Positions 43,443 to 52,295 of a stretch of DNA of 64,000 nucleotides are shown here, piece after piece. The stretch comes from Bog-756 sp963725395. Its GTDB lineage: Bacteria > Actinomycetota > Acidimicrobiia > Acidimicrobiales > RAAP-2. How positions within the stretch are numbered: position 1 is the first letter of the stretch; each line of letters starts with the position of its first letter. Position numbers and translations under genes: made by a program. Under the pieces are notes generated by a model. The model saw nothing but the letters and a program-made list of their open reading frames with translations. It was not told the DNA's origin and made no database searches. The stretch covers positions 372,001 through 436,000 of the forward strand of contig CAVRYH010000005.1 in NCBI GenBank assembly GCA_963725395.1. Reading direction: 5' to 3'.

Positions 43443-44957
43443 GTGGTGCGACTCCCCGAACCCGAGACCGCCGACATCACCGCGCCGGCCGCCCTGTCCT
43501 CCGACCTCGGAGTCGGCGCCGGAGCGGTCACAGCCCGCGCCGCCACCGAGACCGTGGTGGGGACCGATGTCGCCAGCATCGCCGGTGAGGCCGACGGCAG
43601 CCGGCGCCGTGCCCGCAGGTCGGCGAAGAAGCACCGCGGCCGGTGGTGGGCGCTCGGCGTCACCCTGGCGGTCCTGGCCCTGGCGGCCGCCGTGGTGGCC
43701 GGTGCGGCCCGCGTCGACCGACCCCTGGCGCAGCCCAGGTTGACCCCCGGTCTGCCGGCATCGCTGCTCGTGGCCGGGACGAGCCCGACGCTGCCGTGGC
43801 CGGCCGCCGGGCAGGGTGCGGTCTCGGTGCCGTCGCTCGGCTATGCCGCCCAGTCCGGCCCCGAGTCCTCGGTGCCCGTCGCGTCGCTTACCAAGATGAC
43901 CACGGCACTGGTCATCTTGGAGGACCACCCGGTCGCCCCCGGGGCCGAGGGCCCGCCGATCACCGTCACCTCGGCGGACGTGGCGGAGTACGACAACGAG
44001 TTGCACAACGACGAGTCGACCCTGCCCATCGAGGTGGGGGAGGTGCTCACCGAACGACAGATGCTCGAGGCCATGCTCACCCAGTCGGCCAACGACATCG
44101 CCTACTCCTTGGCCCTGTGGGACGCGGGAACCCTGCCGGCCTTCGTCGCCAAGATGAACGCGACCGCCGCCCGGCTCGGCGCCACCGCCTCCCATTACGT
44201 CGACGCCAGCGGCTACGACCCGGGCTCGGTGTCGACGGCGGCCGACTGCCTCCGGATCGCCGCGGCGGCGATGGCCGTCCCCACGTTCGCGGAGGTGGTG
44301 GGCATGAGCTCGGTCACCCTCCCCCTCGTCGGCACCGAGCCCAACATCGTGACGGAGATCGGCTCCCACAACGTGGTCGGCATCAAGTCCGGGTACAGCT
44401 CCGAGGCCAAGGCCTGCATGGTCCTGGCCGCCGACCGTGTGGTCGCGGGGCGATCGGTGCTGGTGTTGGCGGCGGTCCTGACCCAGCCGGTCCCGCCACC
44501 GGTGGAGCCCACGACGACGACCACGCGGCCTCAGACGGCAGGCGCGACAGGGTCGACATCGACCACGACAACCATCCCCCAGGACGACCTGCAGGTGCCC
44601 GACCCGTTCCGTTACACCCGACCCGTGATCGGGGCGCTGCTCGACGCCGCCGAGGCCGGTGTCGTGCCGACCACCGTCGTCTCCGCCGGGCAGACAGCCG
44701 CGTTGGTGAGCGCCGAGTGGGGCGGGGAGCCGCATCGGGCCCGGGTCGTCGCCGCCCGGGGGGCGACGCTCGCCGGCTGGCCGGGCCAACGGGTGACCGC
44801 GGTCACCAAGCTGGTGCCGGTGGGCCCGGGGAGCGGATCGGGCAGAACGGTGGGCCAGGCGGTGTACGCGCTCGGCACCGAGGTCGATGAGGTGCCGTTG
44901 AAGCTGGCGACCACCGTGCCCGAACCCTCGTGGTGGTGGAGGCTCGTGCACGACTGA
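43443..44957 (+). CDS. Penicillin-binding D-alanyl-D-alanine carboxypeptidase (S11)
   Basis: 504 residues. A cytoplasmic, charged N-terminus precedes one membrane helix (about 69-88), so this is a membrane-anchored extracytoplasmic enzyme trimming stem-peptide D-Ala. Active-site motifs: S148-LTK151, S215-A-N217 and K315-S-G317 (KSG in place of the common KTG). A Thr/Pro linker (about 345-375) leads to a C-terminal beta-rich domain and a tryptophan-rich end (EPSWWWRLVHD). GTG 43443 is the first usable start, 38 bases after ftsK. Confidence 0.9.
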   Translation: MVRLPEPETADITAPAALSSDLGVGAGAVTARAATETVVGTDVASIAGEADGSRRRARRSAKKHRGRWWALGVTLAVLALAAAVVAGAARVDRPLAQPRLTPGLPASLLVAGTSPTLPWPAAGQGAVSVPSLGYAAQSGPESSVPVASLTKMTTALVILEDHPVAPGAEGPPITVTSADVAEYDNELHNDESTLPIEVGEVLTERQMLEAMLTQSANDIAYSLALWDAGTLPAFVAKMNATAARLGATASHYVDASGYDPGSVSTAADCLRIAAAAMAVPTFAEVVGMSSVTLPLVGTEPNIVTEIGSHNVVGIKSGYSSEAKACMVLAADRVVAGRSVLVLAAVLTQPVPPPVEPTTTTTRPQTAGATGSTSTTTTIPQDDLQVPDPFRYTRPVIGALLDAAEAGVVPTTVVSAGQTAALVSAEWGGEPHRARVVAARGATLAGWPGQRVTAVTKLVPVGPGSGSGRTVGQAVYALGTEVDEVPLKLATTVPEPSWWWRLVHD

Positions 44958-45007
44958 GCGGGCTCCGAGCCGCCCTCCCGGTGGCGCCCGGGGCGACCCG
45001 GGGCGAG

Positions 45008-45013
45008 TACCGT
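45008..45013 (+). promoter_or_regulatory. -10 box TACCGT before thrB, leaderless start
   Basis: TACCGT ends six bases before the GTG at 45020, which begins MRARAPASSANLGPGFD at the correct family position. The agreement between box and family start supports a leaderless transcript. Confidence 0.55.
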
Positions 45014-45019
45014 GTCGGT

Positions 45020-45907
45020 GTGCGAGCCCGAGCCCCAGCCTCCTCAGCCAACCTGGGACCGGGATTCGACACCCTCGCTGTGGCCCTCGACCGGTATGTG
45101 GAGGTGGAGGTGGAGCCGGCCTCCAAGCTCATCGTTCGCTCCGAGGGAGAGGGTGCCGGGCTCGCCGACGACCCCTCCCACCTCGCCGCCCGGGTCGCCA
45201 TCGACGTCGCCGGCACCGATCACCTGGCCATCACCGTTCGCTCGCAGATCCCGGTGGCCCGGGGACTGGGTTCCTCTGCGGCGTTGGCCGTGGCTGCCGC
45301 GGCGGCGGCGGGGGCGTCCGACCCGTTGGCCGTGGCCGCCCGAACGGACGGCCATCCCGACAACGCCGCGGCGTCGATGGTCGGGGGACTGGTGGCCGCC
45401 GCGCGGGTGAAAGGAGGGGTGCAGGCCGTCCGGCTCCCCCTGGACGTGAGCCTGGCGTTCGTGGTCATCGTCCCCGACCTCAGCCTGTCGACCGCCCGCT
45501 CCCGGCAGGCCCTGCCGAACCAGATCAGTCGGGAGAGCGCGGCGTTCAACCTTTCCAGGTTGGCGTTGCTCATCGCCGGCCTGGCCGACAGCCGGGTTCT
45601 CATCGGCGAGGCCACCGAGGACCGTCTCCATCAGGACTACCGGAGCCCACTGTTCCCCGCGGCCCCCAAACTGCTCGCCGGGATGGCCGGTGCCGGGGCC
45701 CTCGCCGTCTGCTGGTCGGGTGGTGGGCCGTCGCTCATGGGTATCTGCCGTGGGACCGAGGCCAACCTCGTCCGGTCCGGTGCCGAGTCCTCGATGGCCG
45801 AGGCCGGCGTTCCCGGCGAGGTGCTGGTGCTCCATCCCGACCTGCACGGCCTCGTCCTCGAGCGCGACGAGACGGACCGGGTCTACGACTTCAGCGCCGA
45901 CCGGTAG
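45020..45907 (+). CDS. thrB: Homoserine kinase
   Basis: 295 residues, GHMP kinase. ASSANLGPGFDTLAVALDRY opens the fold; the ATP-binding motif PVARGLGSSAALAVAA lies near residue 80; SGGGPSLMGIC near 240 is the third GHMP motif. It phosphorylates homoserine for threonine synthesis from the same aspartate semialdehyde that feeds the dap genes in this window. No thrA or thrC is adjacent, so it is detached from the usual thr operon. Confidence 0.93.
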   Translation: MRARAPASSANLGPGFDTLAVALDRYVEVEVEPASKLIVRSEGEGAGLADDPSHLAARVAIDVAGTDHLAITVRSQIPVARGLGSSAALAVAAAAAAGASDPLAVAARTDGHPDNAAASMVGGLVAAARVKGGVQAVRLPLDVSLAFVVIVPDLSLSTARSRQALPNQISRESAAFNLSRLALLIAGLADSRVLIGEATEDRLHQDYRSPLFPAAPKLLAGMAGAGALAVCWSGGGPSLMGICRGTEANLVRSGAESSMAEAGVPGEVLVLHPDLHGLVLERDETDRVYDFSADR

Positions 45908-45920
45908 GCGATCACCGGTC

Positions 45921-46271
45921 GTGCCCAGCGAACCCACCAAAGAGCTGCAGGCGGTGGCCAATCCCCACCCCGGCCGCGACTACGAGGTCCGCTGCGAGAC
46001 CCCGGAATTCACCTGCCTGTGTCCGCTCACCGGGCAGCCCGACTTCGCCACCGTCGTCGTCACCTACGTACCCGATCGATCGCTCGTCGAGTTGAAGTCC
46101 CTCAAGCTGTACCTCTGGAGCTACCGCAACGAGGGCGGATTCCATGAGGACATGACCAACCGGATCCTCGACGACCTGGTGGCTTGCGTTTCGCCCCGCC
46201 GGATGACGGTGACCACCGACTGGCTGGTGCGGGGAGGGATCCACACCGTGGTCGTGGCGTCCCACCCCTAG
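45921..46271 (+). CDS. queF: NADPH-dependent 7-cyano-7-deazaguanine reductase
   Basis: 116 residues, the short (YkvM) form with one tunnel-fold domain. EFTCLCPLTGQPDFATVVV holds catalytic C34 and D41; ELKSLKLYLWSYRNEGGFHE is the family QueF motif. It reduces preQ0 to preQ1 for queuosine in tRNA. GTG 45921 is 13 bases after thrB. No other queuosine gene lies here, but the neighbours miaB and miaA also modify tRNA anticodon loops. Confidence 0.94.
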   Translation: MPSEPTKELQAVANPHPGRDYEVRCETPEFTCLCPLTGQPDFATVVVTYVPDRSLVELKSLKLYLWSYRNEGGFHEDMTNRILDDLVACVSPRRMTVTTDWLVRGGIHTVVVASHP

Positions 46272-46354
46272 GCTCGGGGATGCGTGCCCTGCGGGCCGTG
46301 GCCACGACCGGTGCGTGACGGACCCGACGGCCCGGCCCCGTCCCCCGGGCGCCG

Positions 46355-46360
46355 TATCCT
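46355..46360 (+). promoter_or_regulatory. -10 box TATCCT before miaB, leaderless start
   Basis: TATCCT ends six bases before the ATG at 46367 and so favours that ATG over the in-frame GTG at 46361, which touches the box. Confidence 0.5.
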
Positions 46361-46366
46361 GTGGGG

Positions 46367-47848
46367 ATGCCCAGCGCCGAGCCCCCACCGAGCCCCCGGC
46401 GCCCCGGCGGCGGCGACATGGTGGTGAGCGCCCCGGAGGCGGCCGCGCCGCGCACCTTCCACATCCGCACCTTCGGATGCCAGATGAACGAGCACGACTC
46501 GGAGCGCCTGGCCGGCGCGCTGATCGCCGAGGGGCTGGTGGCCTCGCCCGACATCGAGGCGGCCGACGTGGTCGTGTTCAACACATGTTGTATCCGTGAG
46601 AACGCCGACAACAAGTTCTATGGCCACCTCGGCAACCTGAAGGCGCTGCGACAAGCCCGTCCTGACATGCAGATCGCCGTCGGGGGATGCCTGGCCCAGA
46701 TGGACAAGGAGCGGATCCGCCAGCGGGCCCCCCACGTCGACGTGGTGTTCGGCACCCACAACCTGGTCAGGGCTCCCGAACTCCTGGCCCGGGCGGCGGC
46801 TTCTGCGGGGCCGGTCGTGGAGGTCCTCGACGCGCCGCTGCCCGTCACCGATCCCGCCGCCGATCACCAGGTGGCCGCACTCGCTGCGGCACGGGACCTC
46901 CCCTATGCGGCCTGGGTCACCATCCAGACAGGTTGTGACAACTCGTGTGCATTCTGCATCGTGCCTGCGGTGCGCGGCGGAGAGGTGTCACGTCCCTTCG
47001 ACGAGCTGGTGGCCGAGGTGGGCACCCTCGCCCGGCGGGGCGTCACCGAAGTGACGCTCCTCGGACAGAACGTCAACTCGTACGGACGTGACCTCACCCG
47101 CCGACGGCCACTTTTCGCCGACCTGCTCCGGGCGGTGGGCGGGGTGGAGGGCATCCGTCGTGTGCGGTTCACGAGTCCCCACCCGAAGGACCTCCGGCCC
47201 GAGACCATCGCCGCCATGGCCGAGACGGACGAGGTCTGCAACCACCTCCACCTGCCGCTGCAGTCCGGGAGCGACCGGGTCCTCGCCGGCATGCGACGCG
47301 GCTACACCGCCGAGCGGTACCTGGCGCGCCTGGCTGCCGCTCGGGCCGCCATCCCCGACCTGGCCGTGACCACCGACCTCATCGTCGGCTTCCCGGGGGA
47401 GGAGGACGACGACTTCGAGCGCACGCTGGAGGTGGCGGCGGAAGCCGCCTACGACAGCGCGTACACGTTCGTGTTCTCCCCCCGGCCGGGCACGCGGGCG
47501 GCGTCCATGAACGATCGCTTCGTCCCGCCCGAGGTGGTGGCCGACCGGTTCGAGCGGCTCCGGTTGGTCGTTGAGCGCTCGGCCCTGTCCCGGCACCGCG
47601 ACCGCATCGGGCGACGCGAGGAGGTGATCGTGGAGGGCCCGTCCAAACGGGATCGATCGGTCGTGACCGGCCGCACCAGCCAGAACAAGCTGGTCCATTT
47701 CCAGGCGGGCGGTTCGCAGGCGCCGGCTGCGGGGTCCTTCGCCGAGGTGCTGGTGACCTCGGCCGCCCGCCACCACCTCGCCGGCGAGCTGTGCACGGTC
47801 ACCGCCGGTCCCTCCCACCGGACCCGGATCCCTGTCGCCGCCGGCTGA
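46367..47848 (+). CDS. miaB: tRNA-2-methylthio-N6-isopentenyladenosine synthase
   Basis: 493 residues; radical-SAM methylthiotransferase acting on tRNA A37 after MiaA. N-terminal domain with three cluster cysteines (FGCQMN, NTCCIREN, GGCLAQ), radical-SAM CxxxCxxC in QTGCDNSCAFCIVP, and a C-terminal TRAM domain (EEVIVEGPSKRDRS onward). ATG 46367 gives a 30-residue Pro-rich N-terminal extension. Starts a run with miaA, dapF, hflX, dapC, dapD and dapE, partly coupled by 4-nt overlaps. Confidence 0.96.
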   Translation: MPSAEPPPSPRRPGGGDMVVSAPEAAAPRTFHIRTFGCQMNEHDSERLAGALIAEGLVASPDIEAADVVVFNTCCIRENADNKFYGHLGNLKALRQARPDMQIAVGGCLAQMDKERIRQRAPHVDVVFGTHNLVRAPELLARAAASAGPVVEVLDAPLPVTDPAADHQVAALAAARDLPYAAWVTIQTGCDNSCAFCIVPAVRGGEVSRPFDELVAEVGTLARRGVTEVTLLGQNVNSYGRDLTRRRPLFADLLRAVGGVEGIRRVRFTSPHPKDLRPETIAAMAETDEVCNHLHLPLQSGSDRVLAGMRRGYTAERYLARLAAARAAIPDLAVTTDLIVGFPGEEDDDFERTLEVAAEAAYDSAYTFVFSPRPGTRAASMNDRFVPPEVVADRFERLRLVVERSALSRHRDRIGRREEVIVEGPSKRDRSVVTGRTSQNKLVHFQAGGSQAPAAGSFAEVLVTSAARHHLAGELCTVTAGPSHRTRIPVAAG

Positions 47849-47912
47849 GCCGCGACCCCTCCGGGACGGGCCCGGGCCCACCATTGGTCGGGCGGGCCCC
47901 GAGCCGACCGCG

Positions 47913-48896
47913 GTGGCCCTTGTCGGCCCCACCGCATCGGGCAAGTCGGAGATCGCCCTCACCGTGGCCCGACGGTCGGCCCTCCGTGGCGACGGAGAAG
48001 ACCCCGGCCGCTGCGTCGAGCTCGTCTCGGTCGACTCGATGGCGGTCTACCGCGGCATGGACATCGGAACGGCCAAACCCAGCGCCACGATCCGCAACGA
48101 AGTGCGGTACCACCTCCTCGACCTGGTCGATCCCACCGAGGAATTCACGGTGCGCCAGTTCCAGTCGGCGGCCCGGGCCGCCCTGGCCGACATCGCCAGA
48201 CGGGGTCGACGGGCCCTGCTGGTCGGGGGCACCGGGCTGTACCTCCGCGCCGTGGTCGACGATCTGTCGTTCCCGGGACGGTTCCCCGACGTGGCCTCGG
48301 AGCTGGCCGGCAGGATCGACGCGGCAGGACCTCCGGGGAGCCCGGGCGAACGAGCGGCGCTCGGCGACCTCCACCGCCGGCTCGCCGGGCTCGATCCGGT
48401 GGCCGCCGGACGTATCGAACCGACCAACCGCCGCCGCCTGCTCCGGGCGCTCGAGGTGACCCTCGGGTCGGGGCACCCCTTCTCGTCCTTCGGGCCCGGG
48501 CTCGAGCGGTATCCCCCGAGCGGGATCCTTCAGGTGGGCATCCGGTACGAACCTGCGGTCCAGGACCAGAGGATCGCCCTCCGGTTCGAGCACCTGATGG
48601 ATCTCGGGTTCCTCCAGGAGGTTCGGGCGCTGGCCCGGCGTCCCGGAGGCCTGTCACGCACGGCGCGCCAGGCCCTCGGCTACCGCGAGCTGCTGGGTCA
48701 TGTCGAACAGGGCGTCCCCCTGGCCGAGGCAGTGGAGCAGGCCGTTCGCAGGACCCGCACCTTCGCCCGCCGCCAGCTGGCCTGGTTCCGCCGCGATCCC
48801 CGTATCGTGTGGGTGGAGCCGGACGACGACGCGGTGGGCCTGATCACCACTCGCCTCGTCGACGGCACCCCAGGGGGCGCCGGGGTGGGAGAATGA
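47913..48896 (+). CDS. miaA: tRNA dimethylallyltransferase
   Basis: 327 residues. The P-loop GPTASGKS is at 5-12, directly after the GTG start; VDSMAVYRGMDIGTAKP and GGTGLYLRAVVDDLSF are further family motifs, and RQLAWFRRDPRI is near the C-terminus. It prenylates A37 of tRNAs reading U-initial codons. miaB-miaA neighbours carry out successive steps. The stop overlaps the dapF ATG (ATGA). Confidence 0.95.
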   Translation: MALVGPTASGKSEIALTVARRSALRGDGEDPGRCVELVSVDSMAVYRGMDIGTAKPSATIRNEVRYHLLDLVDPTEEFTVRQFQSAARAALADIARRGRRALLVGGTGLYLRAVVDDLSFPGRFPDVASELAGRIDAAGPPGSPGERAALGDLHRRLAGLDPVAAGRIEPTNRRRLLRALEVTLGSGHPFSSFGPGLERYPPSGILQVGIRYEPAVQDQRIALRFEHLMDLGFLQEVRALARRPGGLSRTARQALGYRELLGHVEQGVPLAEAVEQAVRRTRTFARRQLAWFRRDPRIVWVEPDDDAVGLITTRLVDGTPGGAGVGE

Positions 48897-49759
48897 AGAT
48901 GAACGTGATGAAGCGAGCCACTCCAGCCCACCGGTCCACCGGTCCACTCCACCTCACCAAGCACCATGGGGCCGGCAACGACTTCCTGGTCCTCGTGGAC
49001 ATGGACGACACCGAGTGCCTCGATACCGAGCTGGTGCGGGCCCTGTGCGACCGCCGGTTCGGGGTCGGTGCCGACGGGGTCATCCGGGTCACCACCAGCG
49101 AGGTCGGAGCGGACCTGGCGATGGACCTCCGCAATGCCGACGGCGGTGTGGCAGAGATGAGCGGGAACGGGATGCGGTGCCTGGCCCAGGCGGCGGTGGA
49201 CGCCGGGGTGGTGACCGGGCCCGTCTTCACGGTGTGGACGCTGGGCGGGGTGCGCACCGTCGAGTTCCGCGCCGGACAGACAGCCGGCACCGCCGACGCC
49301 TCGGTGGACATGGGGAAGGCGACCCTCGGACCCGACCAGCCCCAGAGGTTCGCTGAGCGCAGGGCCCGTGAGGTCGACATGGGCAATCCGCATCTGGTGC
49401 TGCTCGGCCCCGACGTCGCCGACGTGGACGTGGCCGAGCTGGGCGGTCACCTCCAAGAGCTGCACCCGGGGGGGATCAACGTCGAGTTCATCGCCACCGG
49501 ACCGGGGTCCGATGCCATCACGCTCCGGGTGTGGGAGCGGGGCGTGGGGGAGACCCAGGCCTGTGGCACGGGGAGTGCCGCCGCCGCCGCCGCCGCCCAC
49601 AGCTGGGGGCTGGTGGGCCAAGAGATCGAGGTCCACAATCCTGGGGGCACACTCACCGTCCTGCTCGGACCCGACGGGGTCCGCCTGAGCGGCCCGGTGA
49701 GGAAGGTGGCCGACATCGAGGTGCGCACGGACGAGCTCCTGGCGGCGGCCCGCCCGTGA
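48893..49759 (+). CDS. dapF: Diaminopimelate epimerase
   Basis: 288 residues; converts LL- to meso-diaminopimelate. The catalytic cysteine pair is C96 (EMSGNGMRCLAQ) and C224 (ETQACGTGSAA); HHGAGNDF opens the first domain. I chose ATG 48893, which overlaps the miaA stop; two more ATGs lie within the next 16 bases. The stop is shared with the hflX GTG. Confidence 0.95.
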   Translation: MKMNVMKRATPAHRSTGPLHLTKHHGAGNDFLVLVDMDDTECLDTELVRALCDRRFGVGADGVIRVTTSEVGADLAMDLRNADGGVAEMSGNGMRCLAQAAVDAGVVTGPVFTVWTLGGVRTVEFRAGQTAGTADASVDMGKATLGPDQPQRFAERRAREVDMGNPHLVLLGPDVADVDVAELGGHLQELHPGGINVEFIATGPGSDAITLRVWERGVGETQACGTGSAAAAAAAHSWGLVGQEIEVHNPGGTLTVLLGPDGVRLSGPVRKVADIEVRTDELLAAARP

Positions 49760-51066
49760 GCCCGACCGACTCGGCGTTCACCGACACCCTCATCTCCCGG
49801 TCGGTCCGGGAGCGCATCGTGCTCGTGGGCGTGACCTTCCCCCACTCCACCCTGAGCGAAACCGAGGCGGGCCTCGACGAGCTGGCGCTGCTGGTGGCCA
49901 CTGCCGGCGCCGACGTGATGGAGCGGATCGTCCAGCGGCGGACCGCACCCGACCCTGCCACCTACCTGGGCCGGGGCAAGGCCGACGAGCTGCTGGCCGT
50001 CTGCCTGGCCGTCGACGCCGACACGGTGGTCTTCGACGACGATCTGTCCCCGGCCCAGCAGCGCAACCTGGAGAAGATCCTGGGCCGGACGGCCATCGAC
50101 CGCACCGCGGTGATCCTCGACATCTTCGCCCAGAACGCCCGCACCCCCGAGGGACGCGCCCAAGTCGAGCTGGCGTTGCTTCGCTACCGGTTGCCTCGAC
50201 TGCGGGGCCGGGGCCGCTCCTTCAGTCAGCAGGCCGGCGGGATCGGCACGAGGGGGCCCGGTGAGACCGCCCTCGAGGTCGACCGCCGGCGCCTGGTCCG
50301 GAGGATGACCCGGCTCGAGTCCGATCTGCGGCAGTTGGACCGCACCCGGCGCACCCAGCGCAAAGGTCGGTCCCGCTCGCGGCAGCGGACCGTTTCCCTG
50401 GTGGGGTACACCAATGCCGGGAAGTCGACGTTGCTCAACCGGCTGTGCGGAGCCGACGTGCTGGTCGAGAACCGACTCTTCTCCACGCTCGACCCCCGAA
50501 CCCGCCAACTCGACCTCCCCGGGGGCGAGACGGTGCTGCTCACCGACACCGTGGGATTCGTGCGCAAGCTCCCTCACCAGGTGGTCGAGGCCTTCCGCTC
50601 CACGTTGGAGGTGGTGGGCGAGTCGGACCTGATCGTCCACGTCGTCGACGGTTCCGCACCCGACTTCGAGGGGCAGGTCGACGCCGTGCGGACCGTGCTC
50701 GCCGAAATCGGAGCCGAGGGCCTCCCCGAACTCCTGGTGGTGAACAAGTCCGACGCCATCGCCGAACACGGCGGGGAGGCCGCCGAGGAGGCACACCGGC
50801 TGATGGCCGCCAACGAGGGCTCGGTCAGGGTGTCGGCCCGGACCGGGGCGGGGATCGACGACCTGTTGGTGGCGGTGGGGGACCGGCTCCGCATCGGCGA
50901 CCGGGTGGTCGAGCTCGACATCCCGTGGGCCCGCGGGGACGTGCTGGCCGCGGTGCACCGTGAAGGGGAGATCGTCGGTGAGGTGGTGGGCGAGCAGTCG
51001 ACCCGCATCCAGGTCGTCCTCGATGACGTGGGCAAGTCGCGCTTCGCCGAGTTCGTGGCCTCGTGA
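49756..51066 (+). CDS. hflX: GTPase HflX
   Basis: 436 residues; ribosome-associated GTPase that splits stalled ribosomes. N-terminal HflX domain with TYLGRGKADEL, RTPEGRAQVELALLRYRLPRL and GGIGTRGPGE; P-loop G217-YTNAGKS-T225, then DTVGFVRKLPHQVVEAF (G3) and NKSD (G4). GTG 49756 overlaps the dapF stop and its own stop overlaps the dapC GTG, so it is translated within a dap operon. The miaA-hflX link is familiar from hfq operons, but no hfq is here. Confidence 0.95.
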   Translation: MSPTDSAFTDTLISRSVRERIVLVGVTFPHSTLSETEAGLDELALLVATAGADVMERIVQRRTAPDPATYLGRGKADELLAVCLAVDADTVVFDDDLSPAQQRNLEKILGRTAIDRTAVILDIFAQNARTPEGRAQVELALLRYRLPRLRGRGRSFSQQAGGIGTRGPGETALEVDRRRLVRRMTRLESDLRQLDRTRRTQRKGRSRSRQRTVSLVGYTNAGKSTLLNRLCGADVLVENRLFSTLDPRTRQLDLPGGETVLLTDTVGFVRKLPHQVVEAFRSTLEVVGESDLIVHVVDGSAPDFEGQVDAVRTVLAEIGAEGLPELLVVNKSDAIAEHGGEAAEEAHRLMAANEGSVRVSARTGAGIDDLLVAVGDRLRIGDRVVELDIPWARGDVLAAVHREGEIVGEVVGEQSTRIQVVLDDVGKSRFAEFVAS

Positions 51067-52235
51067 CACCGCCAGTACCGGCGGCCACCCCGTCCGGCTT
51101 CGTCCCGCCCCCCTACCCCTACGAACGGCTCAACCAGCTGAAGGCGCGTGCCGTCGACCGGTTCGGCGCGGACGGTGTCGTTGACTGCTCCATCGGCACT
51201 CCCTGTGACCCACCCCCACCCTCGGTCCTGGCGGCCATGGCCGCGTCGGGCACGGAGCGCGGGTACCCGACCTCCCCGGGGTCGGCCGAACTCCGAGTGT
51301 CCGCTGCCCGCTGGCTCGACCGTCGCTTCGGCGTCTCGGTGGATCCCGATGCCGAGCTCGCGGCCTGTGTCGGCACGAAGGAGTTCGTGGCGTCGGCCGC
51401 CCAGTACCTCCACCTCCGGTCGCCCGACCGCGACACGGTGCTGTACCCGGCGGTCTCCTACCCGACCTATGCCATGGGGGCCCTGCTGGCCGGCTGCCGC
51501 CCGGTCCCCGTCGCCGAACTGCCGGGGGGCGGGCCCGATCTCTCTTCCATCGCCGAGGACGACGCGGCGCGGGCCCTGGTGCTGTGGACCAACTCGCCGT
51601 CCAACCCGACCGGGGGGCTGACCGACCACGCACAGGTGGCGGCCTGGGGCCGGAGCCACGGGGTCCCCGTGTTCTCGGACGAGTGCTACACCGAGTTCAC
51701 CTGGGACGGTCCGCCACGATCGATTCTGGAGTGGGGGACCTCGGGCGTGGTGGCCGTGCACTCGCTGTCCAAGCGGTCCAACCTGGCCGGCATCAGGGTC
51801 GGCTTCTACGCCGGGGATCCCGAGCTGGTGGACTTCCTCGTGGACGTGCGGCGCCACGCGGGGCTCATGGTCCCAGGGCCCGTGCAGGCCGGCGCGGTCG
51901 TGGCCTTGAACGACGACGCCCACGTCGTCGACCAGCGGCGCCGCTATCTCGAGCGTCTGGGCACCTTGTCGGGAGTGCTGACCAGCGCCGGCCTCCCGGT
52001 CGGTCTGCCGGCCGGGGGCTTCTACCTCTGGGCCCCGGTGCCCGCGTCGGCCGCCGGGGGAGGGTGGTCGGTGACCGAGCGGCTGGCCCTCGAGGCCGGC
52101 CTCCTCGTCAGCCCCGGCGAGTTCTACGGACCCGGCGGCGACCACTTCGTGCGCATCGCACTCGTGCAGCCCATGGAGCGCATCGCATTGGTGGCCGACC
52201 GGTTGGCCGACCGGTCGGCTTCGACCGACTGGTAG
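51063..52235 (+). CDS. dapC: Succinyldiaminopimelate transaminase
   Basis: 390 residues; fold-type I PLP aminotransferase. The Schiff-base lysine is K237 in HSLSKRSNLAGIRVGF, preceded by NSPSNPTGG and SDECYTEF. The start region FVPPPYPYERLNQLK and overall sequence match the actinobacterial DapC group, and the context (dapF, dapD, dapE) settles the substrate as N-succinyl-2-amino-6-ketopimelate. GTG 51063 overlaps hflX. Confidence 0.92.
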   Translation: MTPPVPAATPSGFVPPPYPYERLNQLKARAVDRFGADGVVDCSIGTPCDPPPPSVLAAMAASGTERGYPTSPGSAELRVSAARWLDRRFGVSVDPDAELAACVGTKEFVASAAQYLHLRSPDRDTVLYPAVSYPTYAMGALLAGCRPVPVAELPGGGPDLSSIAEDDAARALVLWTNSPSNPTGGLTDHAQVAAWGRSHGVPVFSDECYTEFTWDGPPRSILEWGTSGVVAVHSLSKRSNLAGIRVGFYAGDPELVDFLVDVRRHAGLMVPGPVQAGAVVALNDDAHVVDQRRRYLERLGTLSGVLTSAGLPVGLPAGGFYLWAPVPASAAGGGWSVTERLALEAGLLVSPGEFYGPGGDHFVRIALVQPMERIALVADRLADRSASTDW

Positions 52236-52238
52236 CGG

Positions 52239-52253
52239 CACCGGGTCCCGGTG
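52239..52253 (+). terminator. Short dyad after dapC
   Basis: CACCGGG and CCCGGTG flank a single T four bases after the dapC stop. As RNA it gives a 5-bp stem with a 5-base loop. Weak; perhaps part of the dapC/dapD boundary. Confidence 0.25.
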
Positions 52254-52283
52254 GCGCCCGACCGGGTCGCATTCCTGCAGGAC

Positions 52284-52289
52284 TAACGT
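52284..52289 (+). promoter_or_regulatory. -10 box TAACGT before dapD, leaderless start
   Basis: TAACGT ends six bases before the ATG at 52296 and gives dapD-dapE their own transcript despite lying in the dap run. Confidence 0.55.
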
Positions 52290-52295
52290 TTGCGC